Assembly (NCBI GenBank): GCA_963810615.1
Contig: CAWEOA010000003.1
Coordinates: 124,001-188,000, forward strand
Direction of reading: 5' to 3'
DNA length: 64,000 nucleotides
Source of the DNA: JARRQJ01 sp963810615
Lineage (GTDB): Bacteria; Pseudomonadota; Gammaproteobacteria; DRLM01
How positions within the stretch are numbered: the stretch's first letter is position 1; every line of letters starts with the position of its first letter. Below the pieces are notes generated by a model. It searched no databases. It was not told where the DNA came from and saw only the letters and a program-made list of their open reading frames with translations. The position numbers and the translations under genes were made by a program. Below, piece by piece: positions 35,522-44,385 of the stretch.

Positions 35522-35653
35522 GTTGCGAAATATAAGTCCGTGCTCCACCATGCCTTTACGGCCCGTACGACCGGGGCTTTACTCCGTCGCCCGCCGAGAT
35601 CGATTGCGACTTTGTGCAATAGTCTAATGGACTTGTTGGCATTGTCTGGCCGC

Positions 35654-38314
35654 TCAATTTATAGGGACGTCAAATGGGTTGTTGTAGTATTGCGCCCCGA
35701 TATCCAGCCATTCCGACAGCAGGCGCATTTCCGCGGGCGTTAGCCACCCCGCATGGCTGCCACCGTTGTCGAATACATTGAGGAAGCGACTGGCATGGGC
35801 GCCGGCGACCGACATGGGCGGGCTGACCGGAACGGGTACCATGATGGGTTGACCATCCGCATCCGTGCCGGGCACCAAGACATCCTGCAAGACACCGTTG
35901 ACTAATTCCTGTTGATTATCGCTCAGCAATAATTCCCGGTACGCTTTGAATTGGGCCGGCTCGTCGCTGGATGGTCCGTCGCTGAGGTCCAACTGGGCGG
36001 CGGGAAGCTGCGGCGCACCCGCGCCATCGACCGCGTTATGGCAAGTACTGCAGGTGTGATCGGCCAGAACGGTGACGCCGTCGCTGTCCAGTATCTGGCG
36101 CGTCTTGCCCCAGAGGGGATGGATATGTTGCTCATAATTGATGACGATGCGGCAATGTACGTCCCATTTGGTCTGGCAGGCGGTCGTCGCCGGGGCCGGG
36201 GTATCGAGATCGGCGTAGCGATAGGCGAAGCTCGGATCTTTGGCGCGTAGCGTTGTATCGGTCCAGGCATCGTCATAAACGACATCCACCTGCGGGATCA
36301 AAGCGGCACAGTCGGTTTGGCAGCTGATGCGCGCGCGCGTCTGGGCCATGGTCTCGCCCATGTCGCTCCATAGGTTGGGATCGGTATTGGGAAAGGGCAG
36401 GCCGGTGGTGGTCAAACCCGGATTGATCGAGGGTGGACCTTGGGGCGTGGCGTGGGGGATGCCGCTGCTATGGGAATGGCAGCCGTTGCACTCCTTGGTC
36501 TCTCCGGGACGGACTTGAATCCAGTTTTGATGTTCGGCGCTGATGCGCCTGCCGTCCTTGTCTAGGACACTGACGGCCAAGGCCACATTGGCCGGTACTT
36601 TCACCATGACGGAACCATCCGGTTCGATAGGGGCATAGCCGATGATCTCGCGCATCAGGCGCTGCCTGCTGGCGCCGAAGGCGGTGCCGGGCAGGCGCAG
36701 GACCTTGCGCTCCGGTATGGAGACCGCCTTGACGATGCGCAGAAATCGGGCGGGCCGTTGATCGGCAGTTGTCTGCATGGGATCCGCCAGGGTGCTGATG
36801 CCTTTGGGCGAGGTGTCGACGCCGTCCAGATCGTAGACGCTGCGTATGTGCAGGATGCCGGCGCCTTCATTCAGGTTGTCGGCGTCCAAGCCGAGTCCGG
36901 CGGTCTTATCATAGATGATAGCGGGCAGGGTGGGACGCGGCAGGGCGGCGACCGCTTCGGCGATCATCATGCCTTCCTGAGGTATCACTACCGGCAACTG
37001 GGTATTGCGATCCATATCATAGATCCATGCGCCATAGAGCGGCGGGGCCTCTTGGACGTTCGCTGCGGCGAGCCGTTCGCCGGTACACGGCACTACGGCG
37101 TTATTCTCTATCAGCCGGCATGGACTCCACGTCACTAAGGCGCGGGGTGTTCCGTCCCAAAGCGGATAGGCCGAGTTGAAGCGACCGCCGGGCGAGGGCT
37201 GGTTATTGGTTCGCATGTCATTGGTGGTGGCGGGTGCTTGGCCCTCGCCGCTGACAATGCCGCGGCTGGACCACACGGGTTGATCATGGTCGAGATAATC
37301 GCTGGAATCGATCATGATCAGGTCGCCGCCTCCCTGGGTGCTGGCAGTCGGTTCGAGCAGGGCTATGATTTTCCCCGAGGGCATCTCTCGAGGCTGTATA
37401 AACTGTACCGTCGCCCCGTTGGTGCCGGTGGCGTGGCTGTGTGCTCCGTAGTGTACCTGCAGTTCGGTACCGTCCGGATGAATGCTATAGAGGCTGATGG
37501 CGTTGCGGCCTCCGGCATTGTCCCAACGGCTGAACAGTATCTCACCGCTGCTCAGAACCGTGGGATCGAGGTCATGGCTCTGGTTGAATGAGATTTGATG
37601 AATATCGGTGCCGTCGGCATTCATTACATGCAGCACCGCCGCCTGTTCCCGCAGGTCTTCATCCATGGCGGCGAATTGCGGCTTGCCTTCGTCCAAGAGG
37701 ACGGCACGGGATTGACGTTGGCGAGTGGAGGAGAAGACGATGCGATTATCCGGTAGGTAGTGCGGGGTGACATCGTCACCGGCTTCCGCTGTAATGTCGG
37801 AGGAAATGATCCGCCTTAACTGATCGGCCTCGATGTCGTACTCCCAGATATTCCAGGTCGGCTGAGGATCGGTGGTGGTGTCTTTTGGTATCGGGGCATG
37901 CAGGGCGAACAACAGACGCTTGCCGTCGAAAGACACCTCGACATCCTTGACGTCGCCCTTTCCGCCGGTGATCCCTCCCGTGAGGTTTCGTTCCGCCGCG
38001 GTGGTTGAAGCGCGGTCGCGGATGTACAGATCACCACCTTGGTTGAAACTCAGAATCCGCCGCGTATCACTGCTGACCGGATTGCCCTGCGCGTCGACAG
38101 TCACCGGCCGTTTTATATAGGCGATAGGAAAATCGGCGACCACCGGGTCGGGGCTTTGGCCATTGCCGCTGATACTTCCGCCGCATGCAGTCAACAACAA
38201 CATCACACCGCTCAGCAGCGGGTATATGAAAGTTGCACGGAAATATGACAAGTGGTGTGATAGCCGAACTTTCACTGGAGTGCCATCATTTTTCATCGGC
38301 GCCTTAGTATGCAT
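35654..38314 (-). CDS. Diheme TolB-like beta-propeller lipoprotein (hydrazine synthase alpha-like)
   Basis: An 886-residue lipoprotein. Lipobox LTAC (about Cys45) is followed by a seven-bladed propeller with PD40/TolB-like blades (VEVSFDGKRLLFALHAP, LHVMNADGTDIHQISFN, LYSIHPDGTELQ) and a domain like the middle domain of the hydrazine synthase alpha subunit. Two c-type heme sites are visible: CNGCH (about residue 600) and CSTCH (about 745). Anammox HzsA shares this layout, but the protein is found alone here with no HzsB/C partners, so hydrazine chemistry is not implied. It is probably an outer-membrane or periplasmic electron carrier. The divergent partner operon starts at 38912. Confidence 0.82.
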   Translation of the reverse strand: MHTKAPMKNDGTPVKVRLSHHLSYFRATFIYPLLSGVMLLLTACGGSISGNGQSPDPVVADFPIAYIKRPVTVDAQGNPVSSDTRRILSFNQGGDLYIRDRASTTAAERNLTGGITGGKGDVKDVEVSFDGKRLLFALHAPIPKDTTTDPQPTWNIWEYDIEADQLRRIISSDITAEAGDDVTPHYLPDNRIVFSSTRQRQSRAVLLDEGKPQFAAMDEDLREQAAVLHVMNADGTDIHQISFNQSHDLDPTVLSSGEILFSRWDNAGGRNAISLYSIHPDGTELQVHYGAHSHATGTNGATVQFIQPREMPSGKIIALLEPTASTQGGGDLIMIDSSDYLDHDQPVWSSRGIVSGEGQAPATTNDMRTNNQPSPGGRFNSAYPLWDGTPRALVTWSPCRLIENNAVVPCTGERLAAANVQEAPPLYGAWIYDMDRNTQLPVVIPQEGMMIAEAVAALPRPTLPAIIYDKTAGLGLDADNLNEGAGILHIRSVYDLDGVDTSPKGISTLADPMQTTADQRPARFLRIVKAVSIPERKVLRLPGTAFGASRQRLMREIIGYAPIEPDGSVMVKVPANVALAVSVLDKDGRRISAEHQNWIQVRPGETKECNGCHSHSSGIPHATPQGPPSINPGLTTTGLPFPNTDPNLWSDMGETMAQTRARISCQTDCAALIPQVDVVYDDAWTDTTLRAKDPSFAYRYADLDTPAPATTACQTKWDVHCRIVINYEQHIHPLWGKTRQILDSDGVTVLADHTCSTCHNAVDGAGAPQLPAAQLDLSDGPSSDEPAQFKAYRELLLSDNQQELVNGVLQDVLVPGTDADGQPIMVPVPVSPPMSVAGAHASRFLNVFDNGGSHAGWLTPAEMRLLSEWLDIGAQYYNNPFDVPIN

Positions 38315-38911
38315 AATCCTTTACTTCTAGCAGGCCCGATTATTGGTCACTGCGTACTAAATCAATAAATGAAACTTTAGCTTGCTAAACTAAGCGTTCA
38401 TAAAGTTTAATTCAACGGAATTTATCGACAGCAAGAGGCTTGTCGTTAATAAGATACATGCAAGGACAAATCGGTTTTATGTGCTGTATCACAGGATCGC
38501 ATGTGCTTATTACCGACAGAATGAACTCCCCTTAGTCCGATGCGTGTCTCCTACAGGTGACACATAAGCTTGCTTGGATCCCAAGTGGCGGTGTGAATTT
38601 CGGAGTTACCTTACCGATTTTTAAGAAAGCCGGGTGAGGAAGGATGTTAAGTGCAAATTCGGATACAAGGATAACTAAGGCTATGAAAATGGCGAATAGT
38701 GGTGCGCCTAATGTGAAATGGCGCACATTACGTCACGATCAACCGATAAAGACACTAAGCACCAAGCCAATTGATTTGTCACGGAGTGGGAGTAGGGATT
38801 TTTAAGAAATACATCTAACATGGCGATTATGTGACTACCGGCAAGAACTTTGCTTGTGAATAGTTGAAGAATTAGGACGGAAGAATTTGAGCAGCGACGA
38901 GGGAAACCATC
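38315..38911. other. Large divergent intergenic region with CRP-like site and inverted repeats
   Basis: No convincing gene in 597 bases between the divergent propeller lipoprotein and cytochrome genes. It holds a near-consensus CRP site at 38709-38730, an alternative 7-bp hairpin over the same bases (GTGCGCC 38702-38708 with GGCGCAC 38720-38726) and an imperfect hairpin, GTGTC (38544-38548) with GACAC (38559-38563). The size and structure suggest divergent promoters under shared control. A small GTG-initiated frame on the minus strand (38532-38726) has no ribosome site. Confidence 0.55.
38709..38730 (+). promoter_or_regulatory. Near-consensus CRP (cAMP receptor protein) operator
   Basis: The 22-base site is TAATGTG-N8-CACATTA, a 7-bp perfect palindrome. 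Read as TGTGA-N6-TCACA, it matches the CRP consensus at nine of ten core positions (G for T in the right half). It lies about 180 bases before the cytochrome gene and about 400 before the propeller lipoprotein, so it could serve either promoter from an upstream position. A Vfr/CRP-family protein is the likely ligand. Confidence 0.6.
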
Positions 38912-40150
38912 ATGGGCGTTAATACAAGGCTTTGTTCGTGTCGTCTTTGGCCTCGGCGAATACGATCAATCTTAACTTGCTGGCTGCTTGTCACCGCCGT
39001 TGCCGCCGTTGCCGGACCGAGAGAGCAGGCTAAACGCATGCATGACCGCATCGCAGGCGTTCCTCCCACGGAAGCGGTGCTGACGCAGATGGCGGCGGAT
39101 ATCAGTGCCGGCAATCCGATTGCCGCCGCGTATAAGGCCATGAACAACAGCGCCTTCTATAACGTCACGCTGAAGAACTTCGTGGCGCCGTGGACCAATG
39201 AAGATCAGAGCGTGTTTGTGCCGCTCAACGATTACACGGCCACGGTGATAGGAATAATCCGTGATGACCTGGACTTTCGACAAGTATTGTACGGCGACAT
39301 CCTGTATGTCGGTGCCGGCAATCTCGGTCTGCCCGCCTATGGTATGAACGACAACGCTCACTATGAGGCGATGGAAGATCTGGGCATCGATCTTAAGACT
39401 AATCTAATCCGGACGACGCAGTCCGCGGTTACCGGTATTCCTTCCGAGGCTACCGCCGGGGTGATTACGACCCGCGCCGCCGCCGCCGCCTTCTTTATCG
39501 CCGGAACTAATCGAGCCATGTTCAGATTCACGCTGATTAATTATTTGTGTACCGACCTGGAGCCGATCAAGGATATATCGCGTCCGCCCGACCGGATTCG
39601 TCAGGATGTGTCCCGCAGTCCCGGTGGCGACAGCCGAATTTTCTTGAACAAATGCATAGGCTGCCATGCGGGCATGGATCCCATGGCCCAGGCCTTTGCA
39701 TATTACGATTATGACTATAACGCGGACACCGATCCCGACGGAGTCAGCGGCAGGCTGGTATATAACAATGCCGGAACGATCGATCCGGATACGGGTAGCC
39801 GCGTCCAGGGCAAGTATCTTATCAACTCCGATAACTTCAAACCCGGCTATATCACCACCGATGATCATTGGGATAACTACTGGCGCCACGGCCCCAACAG
39901 CCTGCTTGGCTGGGATACGGCACTCAGCGGCAGCGGAGCCGGGGCGAAATCGCTAGGACAGGAACTGGCCGATAGTGATGCCTTCGCCCAGTGCCAGGTC
40001 AAGAAGGTATTTAAGGCCGTGTGCCTGCGCGATCCCACCGACAGCACTGATTTCAATAAAGTGGCGGCCATGGTGAGTTCGTTCAAGAGCGGCAATTACA
40101 AGATGAAACAGGTGTTCGCCGAGGCGGGCGCCTACTGCATGGGCGAATGA
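38912..40150 (+). CDS. Monoheme cytochrome c with DUF1588-like region
   Basis: A 412-residue exported protein starting at ATG 38912 (GAGGGA seven bases upstream). Signal peptide to about residue 35. The C-terminal half has one c-type heme site, C248-x-x-C251-H252, followed by AGMDP, which matches the CxxCHxxMDP motif of DUF1588 proteins, best known from planctomycetes and related surface cytochrome clusters. The N-terminal half is helical and Ala-rich. It is the first gene of a three-gene plus-strand operon (cytochrome, LamG lipoprotein, Tat protein). Confidence 0.8.
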   Translation: MGVNTRLCSCRLWPRRIRSILTCWLLVTAVAAVAGPREQAKRMHDRIAGVPPTEAVLTQMAADISAGNPIAAAYKAMNNSAFYNVTLKNFVAPWTNEDQSVFVPLNDYTATVIGIIRDDLDFRQVLYGDILYVGAGNLGLPAYGMNDNAHYEAMEDLGIDLKTNLIRTTQSAVTGIPSEATAGVITTRAAAAAFFIAGTNRAMFRFTLINYLCTDLEPIKDISRPPDRIRQDVSRSPGGDSRIFLNKCIGCHAGMDPMAQAFAYYDYDYNADTDPDGVSGRLVYNNAGTIDPDTGSRVQGKYLINSDNFKPGYITTDDHWDNYWRHGPNSLLGWDTALSGSGAGAKSLGQELADSDAFAQCQVKKVFKAVCLRDPTDSTDFNKVAAMVSSFKSGNYKMKQVFAEAGAYCMGE

Positions 40151-40235
40151 CGGCAATCCCGCGGAATTGTTTCGCTGGCGTTCACATATAAGTATCCGGA
40201 GAGCTGCGGTGGAGAGAGCAACCAAGGTAACGACA

Positions 40236-42752
40236 ATGCAGGCTATGTCGCCGTACGACGGCTATCTGCCATGGCGCAATTTTTATCTGCTGCTGTGGCT
40301 GTGTGTGTCGGTCATGGGACTCAGTGCTTGTGGCGGCGGCACCAAGACCGAAGCGTTGCCCGATACTCATGCCCCGGTGGTAGCCAGTTATCTGGGGCCG
40401 GCACCTGCCACCAGCGATGTGCAGGCCTTTAAACTTAATCTGTGGGAAAAGTTGACACCGGTTAATCGCTGCGGCGGCTGTCACGGCAGCGGCGGACAGT
40501 CACCGACCTTCGCCCATCAAGGCGACGTCAATATCGCCTATGCCGAGGCCGCCAAGATAGTTAACCTGCAGTCGCCATCGGAATCGCGCATGGTGGCCAA
40601 GGTCGGTGGCGGACATAATTGTTGGTTGGACAGTCCCACCGCTTGCGCCGATATTCTGACCGCCTACATCAGCGCATGGGCGGGAGGGGTGCAAGGGGAC
40701 GGCAGTCGCCAGATTCAGTTGACCGCTCCGCCCGTCAAGATCGCCGGCGCCAGTAAAAATCTACCGCAGGATCCCAGCCTGTTCCAGAATACGGTCTATC
40801 CTTTATTGACCACCTATTGTTCGCGCTGCCATTCACAAACCGCCGCTACCTCGCAGTCGCCTTATTTTGCGAGCAACGATGTCAGCTTTGCCTATGACGC
40901 GGTGAAGCCCAAGTTGGATCTGGATACGCCCGCCAATTCCCGCCTGGTACTGCGCTTGCGCAATGAGTTCCACAATTGCTGGAGCGATTGCGCGAGCGAC
41001 GCTGACGAGATGGAGGCGGCGATTACGAGCATGGCCAATGGCGTTCCGGCCACGCAGGTGGATGCCAGTTTGGTGTTGAGCAAGGCCTTGAAGCTGGGCG
41101 ATGGGATTACCGCCAGCGGCGGCAGCCGCTATGAAGCGAACGTCATCGCGCTGTGGGAATTCAAGACCGGGCAGGGAAATATCGCCTATGACACCAGCGG
41201 TGTCGAACCTGCGCTTAATTTGTCCCTGAGCGGCGATGTCAGCTGGGTCAACGGCTGGGGTATAGAAGTTCACGACGGCAAGGCGCAGGGGTCCACCGCC
41301 GCCAGCAAAAAGATTCATGACTTGATCGAGGCGACCGGCGAATATTCCATCGAGGCCTGGGTGGTTCCCGGCAATACCGCTCAGGACGGACCGGCACGGA
41401 TTGTGAGTTATTCCGGAGGCGACAAGGCGCGCAACTTTACCCTGGGTCAGGACAAATTCAGCTATGTATTCATGAACCGCAGCAGCGCCACCGATGCCAA
41501 CGGTGAACCGCTGCTGTCGACCGTGAATGATGATAAGCGCCTGCAGGCCACACAGCAGCATGTGGTTGTCACCTATGACCCGGTCAACGGCCGCCGCATC
41601 TACATCAATGGTAAATATAGCGGGGATCTGGATACTACCGCCAGCGGGGGACTGCAGGACTGGGATGATACTTTCGCCTTTGTCTTGGGTAACGAGGTGT
41701 CCGGCGGGCGTTTATGGCAGGGGAAGGTGCGCTTGGTGGCCATCCATAACCGCGCCTTGACGCCGGAACAGATCACCCGCAACTTCGAGGCGGGGGTGGG
41801 CCAGAAATTCTATATGCTGTTCGGTATCGGCGATCTGATTTCTGTTCCACAAAGCTATATATTATTCGAGGTCAGTCAATTCGATAATTACAGTTACTTG
41901 TTCAATCGGCCGACCTTTATCAACCTCGATCCCAGTGTCAACCCCGGCGATATTCCGCTTAAAGGCATGAGGCTGGGGATTAACGGTAAAGAGGCCCATG
42001 TGGGGCAGGCCTATCAGAATCTCGATACGACCGTAGGCGGTTCCACGTATCAGCCGAACGGACAGCTGCTATCGAGACTCGGGACCGTGATTGCCAGTGA
42101 AAAAGGCGCGGATGCCGATGAATTTTTCCTGAGCTTCGAGAAATTGGCCGGGCACAGTAACGTGGTTACCGATGCCGCGCCCCTGACCCCCTTGCCGCCG
42201 GCCATAGGGACTCCGGTCGCGGATATCGGTTTGCGCGTATTTGATGAAGTCAACGCGACTATGGCGGCGGTGACCGGTGTCAGCAGCGCTAATGCCAATA
42301 TCAAAACCACTTTCGATACCATCAAGCAGCAATTGCCCACGGTGGAAAATATCCAGGGCTTCCTTTCCGCCCATCAGGTGGCGGTGGCCCAGCTCGCCAT
42401 CGATTATTGTAATGAACTGGTGGAAGATCCAAGCCTGCGCAGCAACTTTTTCGGCGCTGGAATCGACTTCAATGCGGATGTGGCCACGGCCTTCGGTAGC
42501 GGCGATTCGACGCAGAAGAATCAGGTTGTCGATGCGCTACTCAACAATGTGGTGGGCAGCAGCTTGAGTACTCAGCCGTCTCAGAGTGAGATTAAGGGTG
42601 AATTGATCGGCCCGGCTGCGACCAACAGCAATAATCTATTCGATCGACTGACGTCGGCGTGTCCGGCGGGTTGCGATGCGGTGCGCACCCGGACTATTAC
42701 TAAGGCGATGTGTACCGCGGTGCTGGGCAGCAGTGCGATGTTGCTGCAATAA
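40236..42752 (+). CDS. Diheme LamG-domain lipoprotein
   Basis: An 838-residue lipoprotein beginning near MQAMSPYDGYL with a lipobox LSACG. Two c-type heme motifs lie in the first third: CGGCHG and CSRCHS. The middle holds a concanavalin-like LamG domain (IALWEFKTGQGNIAYDTSG, YSIEAWVVPGNT, RRIYINGKYSGDL, VRLVAIHNRALTPEQI). The C-terminal region is unassigned. LamG plus heme fits a surface-exposed carbohydrate-binding or aggregating cytochrome. ATG 40236 (AAGG nine bases upstream) is chosen; the frame is open from 40167. Confidence 0.8.
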   Translation: MQAMSPYDGYLPWRNFYLLLWLCVSVMGLSACGGGTKTEALPDTHAPVVASYLGPAPATSDVQAFKLNLWEKLTPVNRCGGCHGSGGQSPTFAHQGDVNIAYAEAAKIVNLQSPSESRMVAKVGGGHNCWLDSPTACADILTAYISAWAGGVQGDGSRQIQLTAPPVKIAGASKNLPQDPSLFQNTVYPLLTTYCSRCHSQTAATSQSPYFASNDVSFAYDAVKPKLDLDTPANSRLVLRLRNEFHNCWSDCASDADEMEAAITSMANGVPATQVDASLVLSKALKLGDGITASGGSRYEANVIALWEFKTGQGNIAYDTSGVEPALNLSLSGDVSWVNGWGIEVHDGKAQGSTAASKKIHDLIEATGEYSIEAWVVPGNTAQDGPARIVSYSGGDKARNFTLGQDKFSYVFMNRSSATDANGEPLLSTVNDDKRLQATQQHVVVTYDPVNGRRIYINGKYSGDLDTTASGGLQDWDDTFAFVLGNEVSGGRLWQGKVRLVAIHNRALTPEQITRNFEAGVGQKFYMLFGIGDLISVPQSYILFEVSQFDNYSYLFNRPTFINLDPSVNPGDIPLKGMRLGINGKEAHVGQAYQNLDTTVGGSTYQPNGQLLSRLGTVIASEKGADADEFFLSFEKLAGHSNVVTDAAPLTPLPPAIGTPVADIGLRVFDEVNATMAAVTGVSSANANIKTTFDTIKQQLPTVENIQGFLSAHQVAVAQLAIDYCNELVEDPSLRSNFFGAGIDFNADVATAFGSGDSTQKNQVVDALLNNVVGSSLSTQPSQSEIKGELIGPAATNSNNLFDRLTSACPAGCDAVRTRTITKAMCTAVLGSSAMLLQ

Positions 42753-42783
42753 GCCGGCCGTAGAGATATTTCAGGAGATTAAT

Positions 42784-44334
42784 ATGGCAAAGTTACCCAA
42801 AACCCACCCGCTGGATGCCCCCTTGTTACATCCTGATCACGAACGGCCCACCAGCCGCCGTGATTTTTTAGCCATGGGACTGCGAGCCGGTATGGGTGCG
42901 GTTTTAATGCCGTCGGTCTTGAGTGCTCTGTTCAGCGCACCGCGCCTGGCGCGAGCGGCATTGTCACCGGATCTGGAGACGCTAAAAACCTTGTGCGGTC
43001 TGGCGGTGCAGGGGGCCGGCAAGATCCCGTTCATCTGCTTTGACCTGGCCGGTGGGGCCAATATCGCCGGATCCAACGTGCTGGTAGGCAAGCAAGGCGG
43101 GCAGTTGGATTTTCTGAGCAGTGCGGGATACAGCAAGCTGGGCCTGCCGGGCGATATAAACCCTGCTGCCGCCGGTAACTTCATTAATTCGGAATTCGGT
43201 TTAGCGTTTCATTCCGACAGCGCTTTCTTGCGCGGTATGCAGGAAAAAGTCAGCGCCGGTCATCGCGCCATGGTCAATGGGGCGGTGATCCCGGCGCTCT
43301 CGGACAACGATACCGCCAATAATCCGCATAATCCTATGTATGGAATTTATAAGGCCGGTGCCGACGGCGAACTGCTTACCCTGATCGGTTCGCGCAGCTC
43401 CGATTCCGGCGGCAATTCCATGGCGCCGGTGGCGATGATAGATACGTCGGTGCGACCTACCAAGGTCGATCGACCCAGTGACGTCACCGGTTTGGTGGAT
43501 ACGGGGAAACTGGTTGGACTCCTCAATAAGCAGGATGCAGTGGCGGTGATGGAGTCGGTGCAGCGCATCAGCGATATGAAGCTGGCGCGGGTCAGCACCA
43601 AGCTGAGCGATGACGCCGGCGTCAAGGAATTGGTGAGATGCGGTTACGTCAAGAGTGCCGACCTGGTCGATCGTTACGGCAATCCCGCGACGCTGAATCC
43701 CGATCTTGACACCAATATCGTGGGGCCAAGTGGGATCTTCACTCAGGCGGAATACGACGGCGAAGCCGAATTTCGCAAGACCGCCGCCGTGATGAAACTG
43801 GTGGTCAACGGCTTTGCCGGCGCCGGGACCATCGCTATGGGCGGTTTCGACTACCATACCGGTAACCGCTCCACCGGCGAGTTGCGCGACTTGCGCGCCG
43901 GGCGCTGCATGGGCGCCTGTCTGGAATATGCGGCGCGAGTGGGTGTGCCGCTGATGCTCTATGTGTTCAGCGACGGTTCCCTGGCCAGCAACGGCAGTGT
44001 GGATAATTCCGTGGACGGCAGAGGTAAGGGCGTATGGACGGGGGATAATTCCTCAACCGCCGCGTCATTCTTCCTGGTATTCAACCCCGGTGGCCGACCC
44101 CAGGCCTTGACGCAGCAGATCGGTTATTTTCGCGCCGACGGTTCCGTGGAATCGGCATCGAGTCCCGCCGCCAACAACGTCAACCTACTGGTACAGACGG
44201 TGATACTGAACTATCTGGCCCTGCATGGAGAGCAGAACAAGTTTGCGACCTTGTTCCCCAACCATGGTCTGGGGAATGCCGCTTTAATGGACAGCTTGAC
44301 GGCATTTCCGCCTATTGTGAACGGGACAATTTGA
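42784..44334 (+). CDS. Tat-exported DUF1501-like protein
   Basis: A 516-residue protein with a twin-arginine signal (TSRRDFLAMGLRAGMG, about residues 22-38), so it folds in the cytoplasm before export. The body (FICFDLAGGANIAGSNVLVGKQGG, GFDYHTGN, LRDLRAGRCMGACLEYAARVGVPLML) resembles the DUF1501 family, related to sulfatase/phosphatase folds. Its active-site metal ligands are not certain from sequence. ATG 42784 follows AGGAG by six bases. DUF1501, LamG and CxxCH proteins often occur together in planctomycete-type gene clusters, a resemblance that makes the operon worth testing as a unit. Confidence 0.72.
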   Translation: MAKLPKTHPLDAPLLHPDHERPTSRRDFLAMGLRAGMGAVLMPSVLSALFSAPRLARAALSPDLETLKTLCGLAVQGAGKIPFICFDLAGGANIAGSNVLVGKQGGQLDFLSSAGYSKLGLPGDINPAAAGNFINSEFGLAFHSDSAFLRGMQEKVSAGHRAMVNGAVIPALSDNDTANNPHNPMYGIYKAGADGELLTLIGSRSSDSGGNSMAPVAMIDTSVRPTKVDRPSDVTGLVDTGKLVGLLNKQDAVAVMESVQRISDMKLARVSTKLSDDAGVKELVRCGYVKSADLVDRYGNPATLNPDLDTNIVGPSGIFTQAEYDGEAEFRKTAAVMKLVVNGFAGAGTIAMGGFDYHTGNRSTGELRDLRAGRCMGACLEYAARVGVPLMLYVFSDGSLASNGSVDNSVDGRGKGVWTGDNSSTAASFFLVFNPGGRPQALTQQIGYFRADGSVESASSPAANNVNLLVQTVILNYLALHGEQNKFATLFPNHGLGNAALMDSLTAFPPIVNGTI

Positions 44335-44385
44335 TGCGCCTTGATGCGCCGCTCTCTTTGATAGCGTGGAAGCCCGGGACGCCGC

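Noticed and set aside
38479..38493. TGTGC-TGTA-TCACA as a second CRP site in the divergent region.
   Set aside because: The half-sites are four bases apart, two too few for CRP.
38532..38726. A 64-residue GTG-initiated frame on the minus strand with a hydrophobic helix, candidate small membrane protein.
   Set aside because: No ribosome site, start codon lies within the CRP-like palindrome, and no resemblance to a known family.
39430..39460. Ser-Glu-Ala-Thr stretch (GIPSEATAG) in the DUF1588-like cytochrome as an ApbE flavinylation site.
   Set aside because: The usual motif is DxxSGAT; Gly is replaced by Glu and the upstream Asp is missing, so it is too weak to claim.
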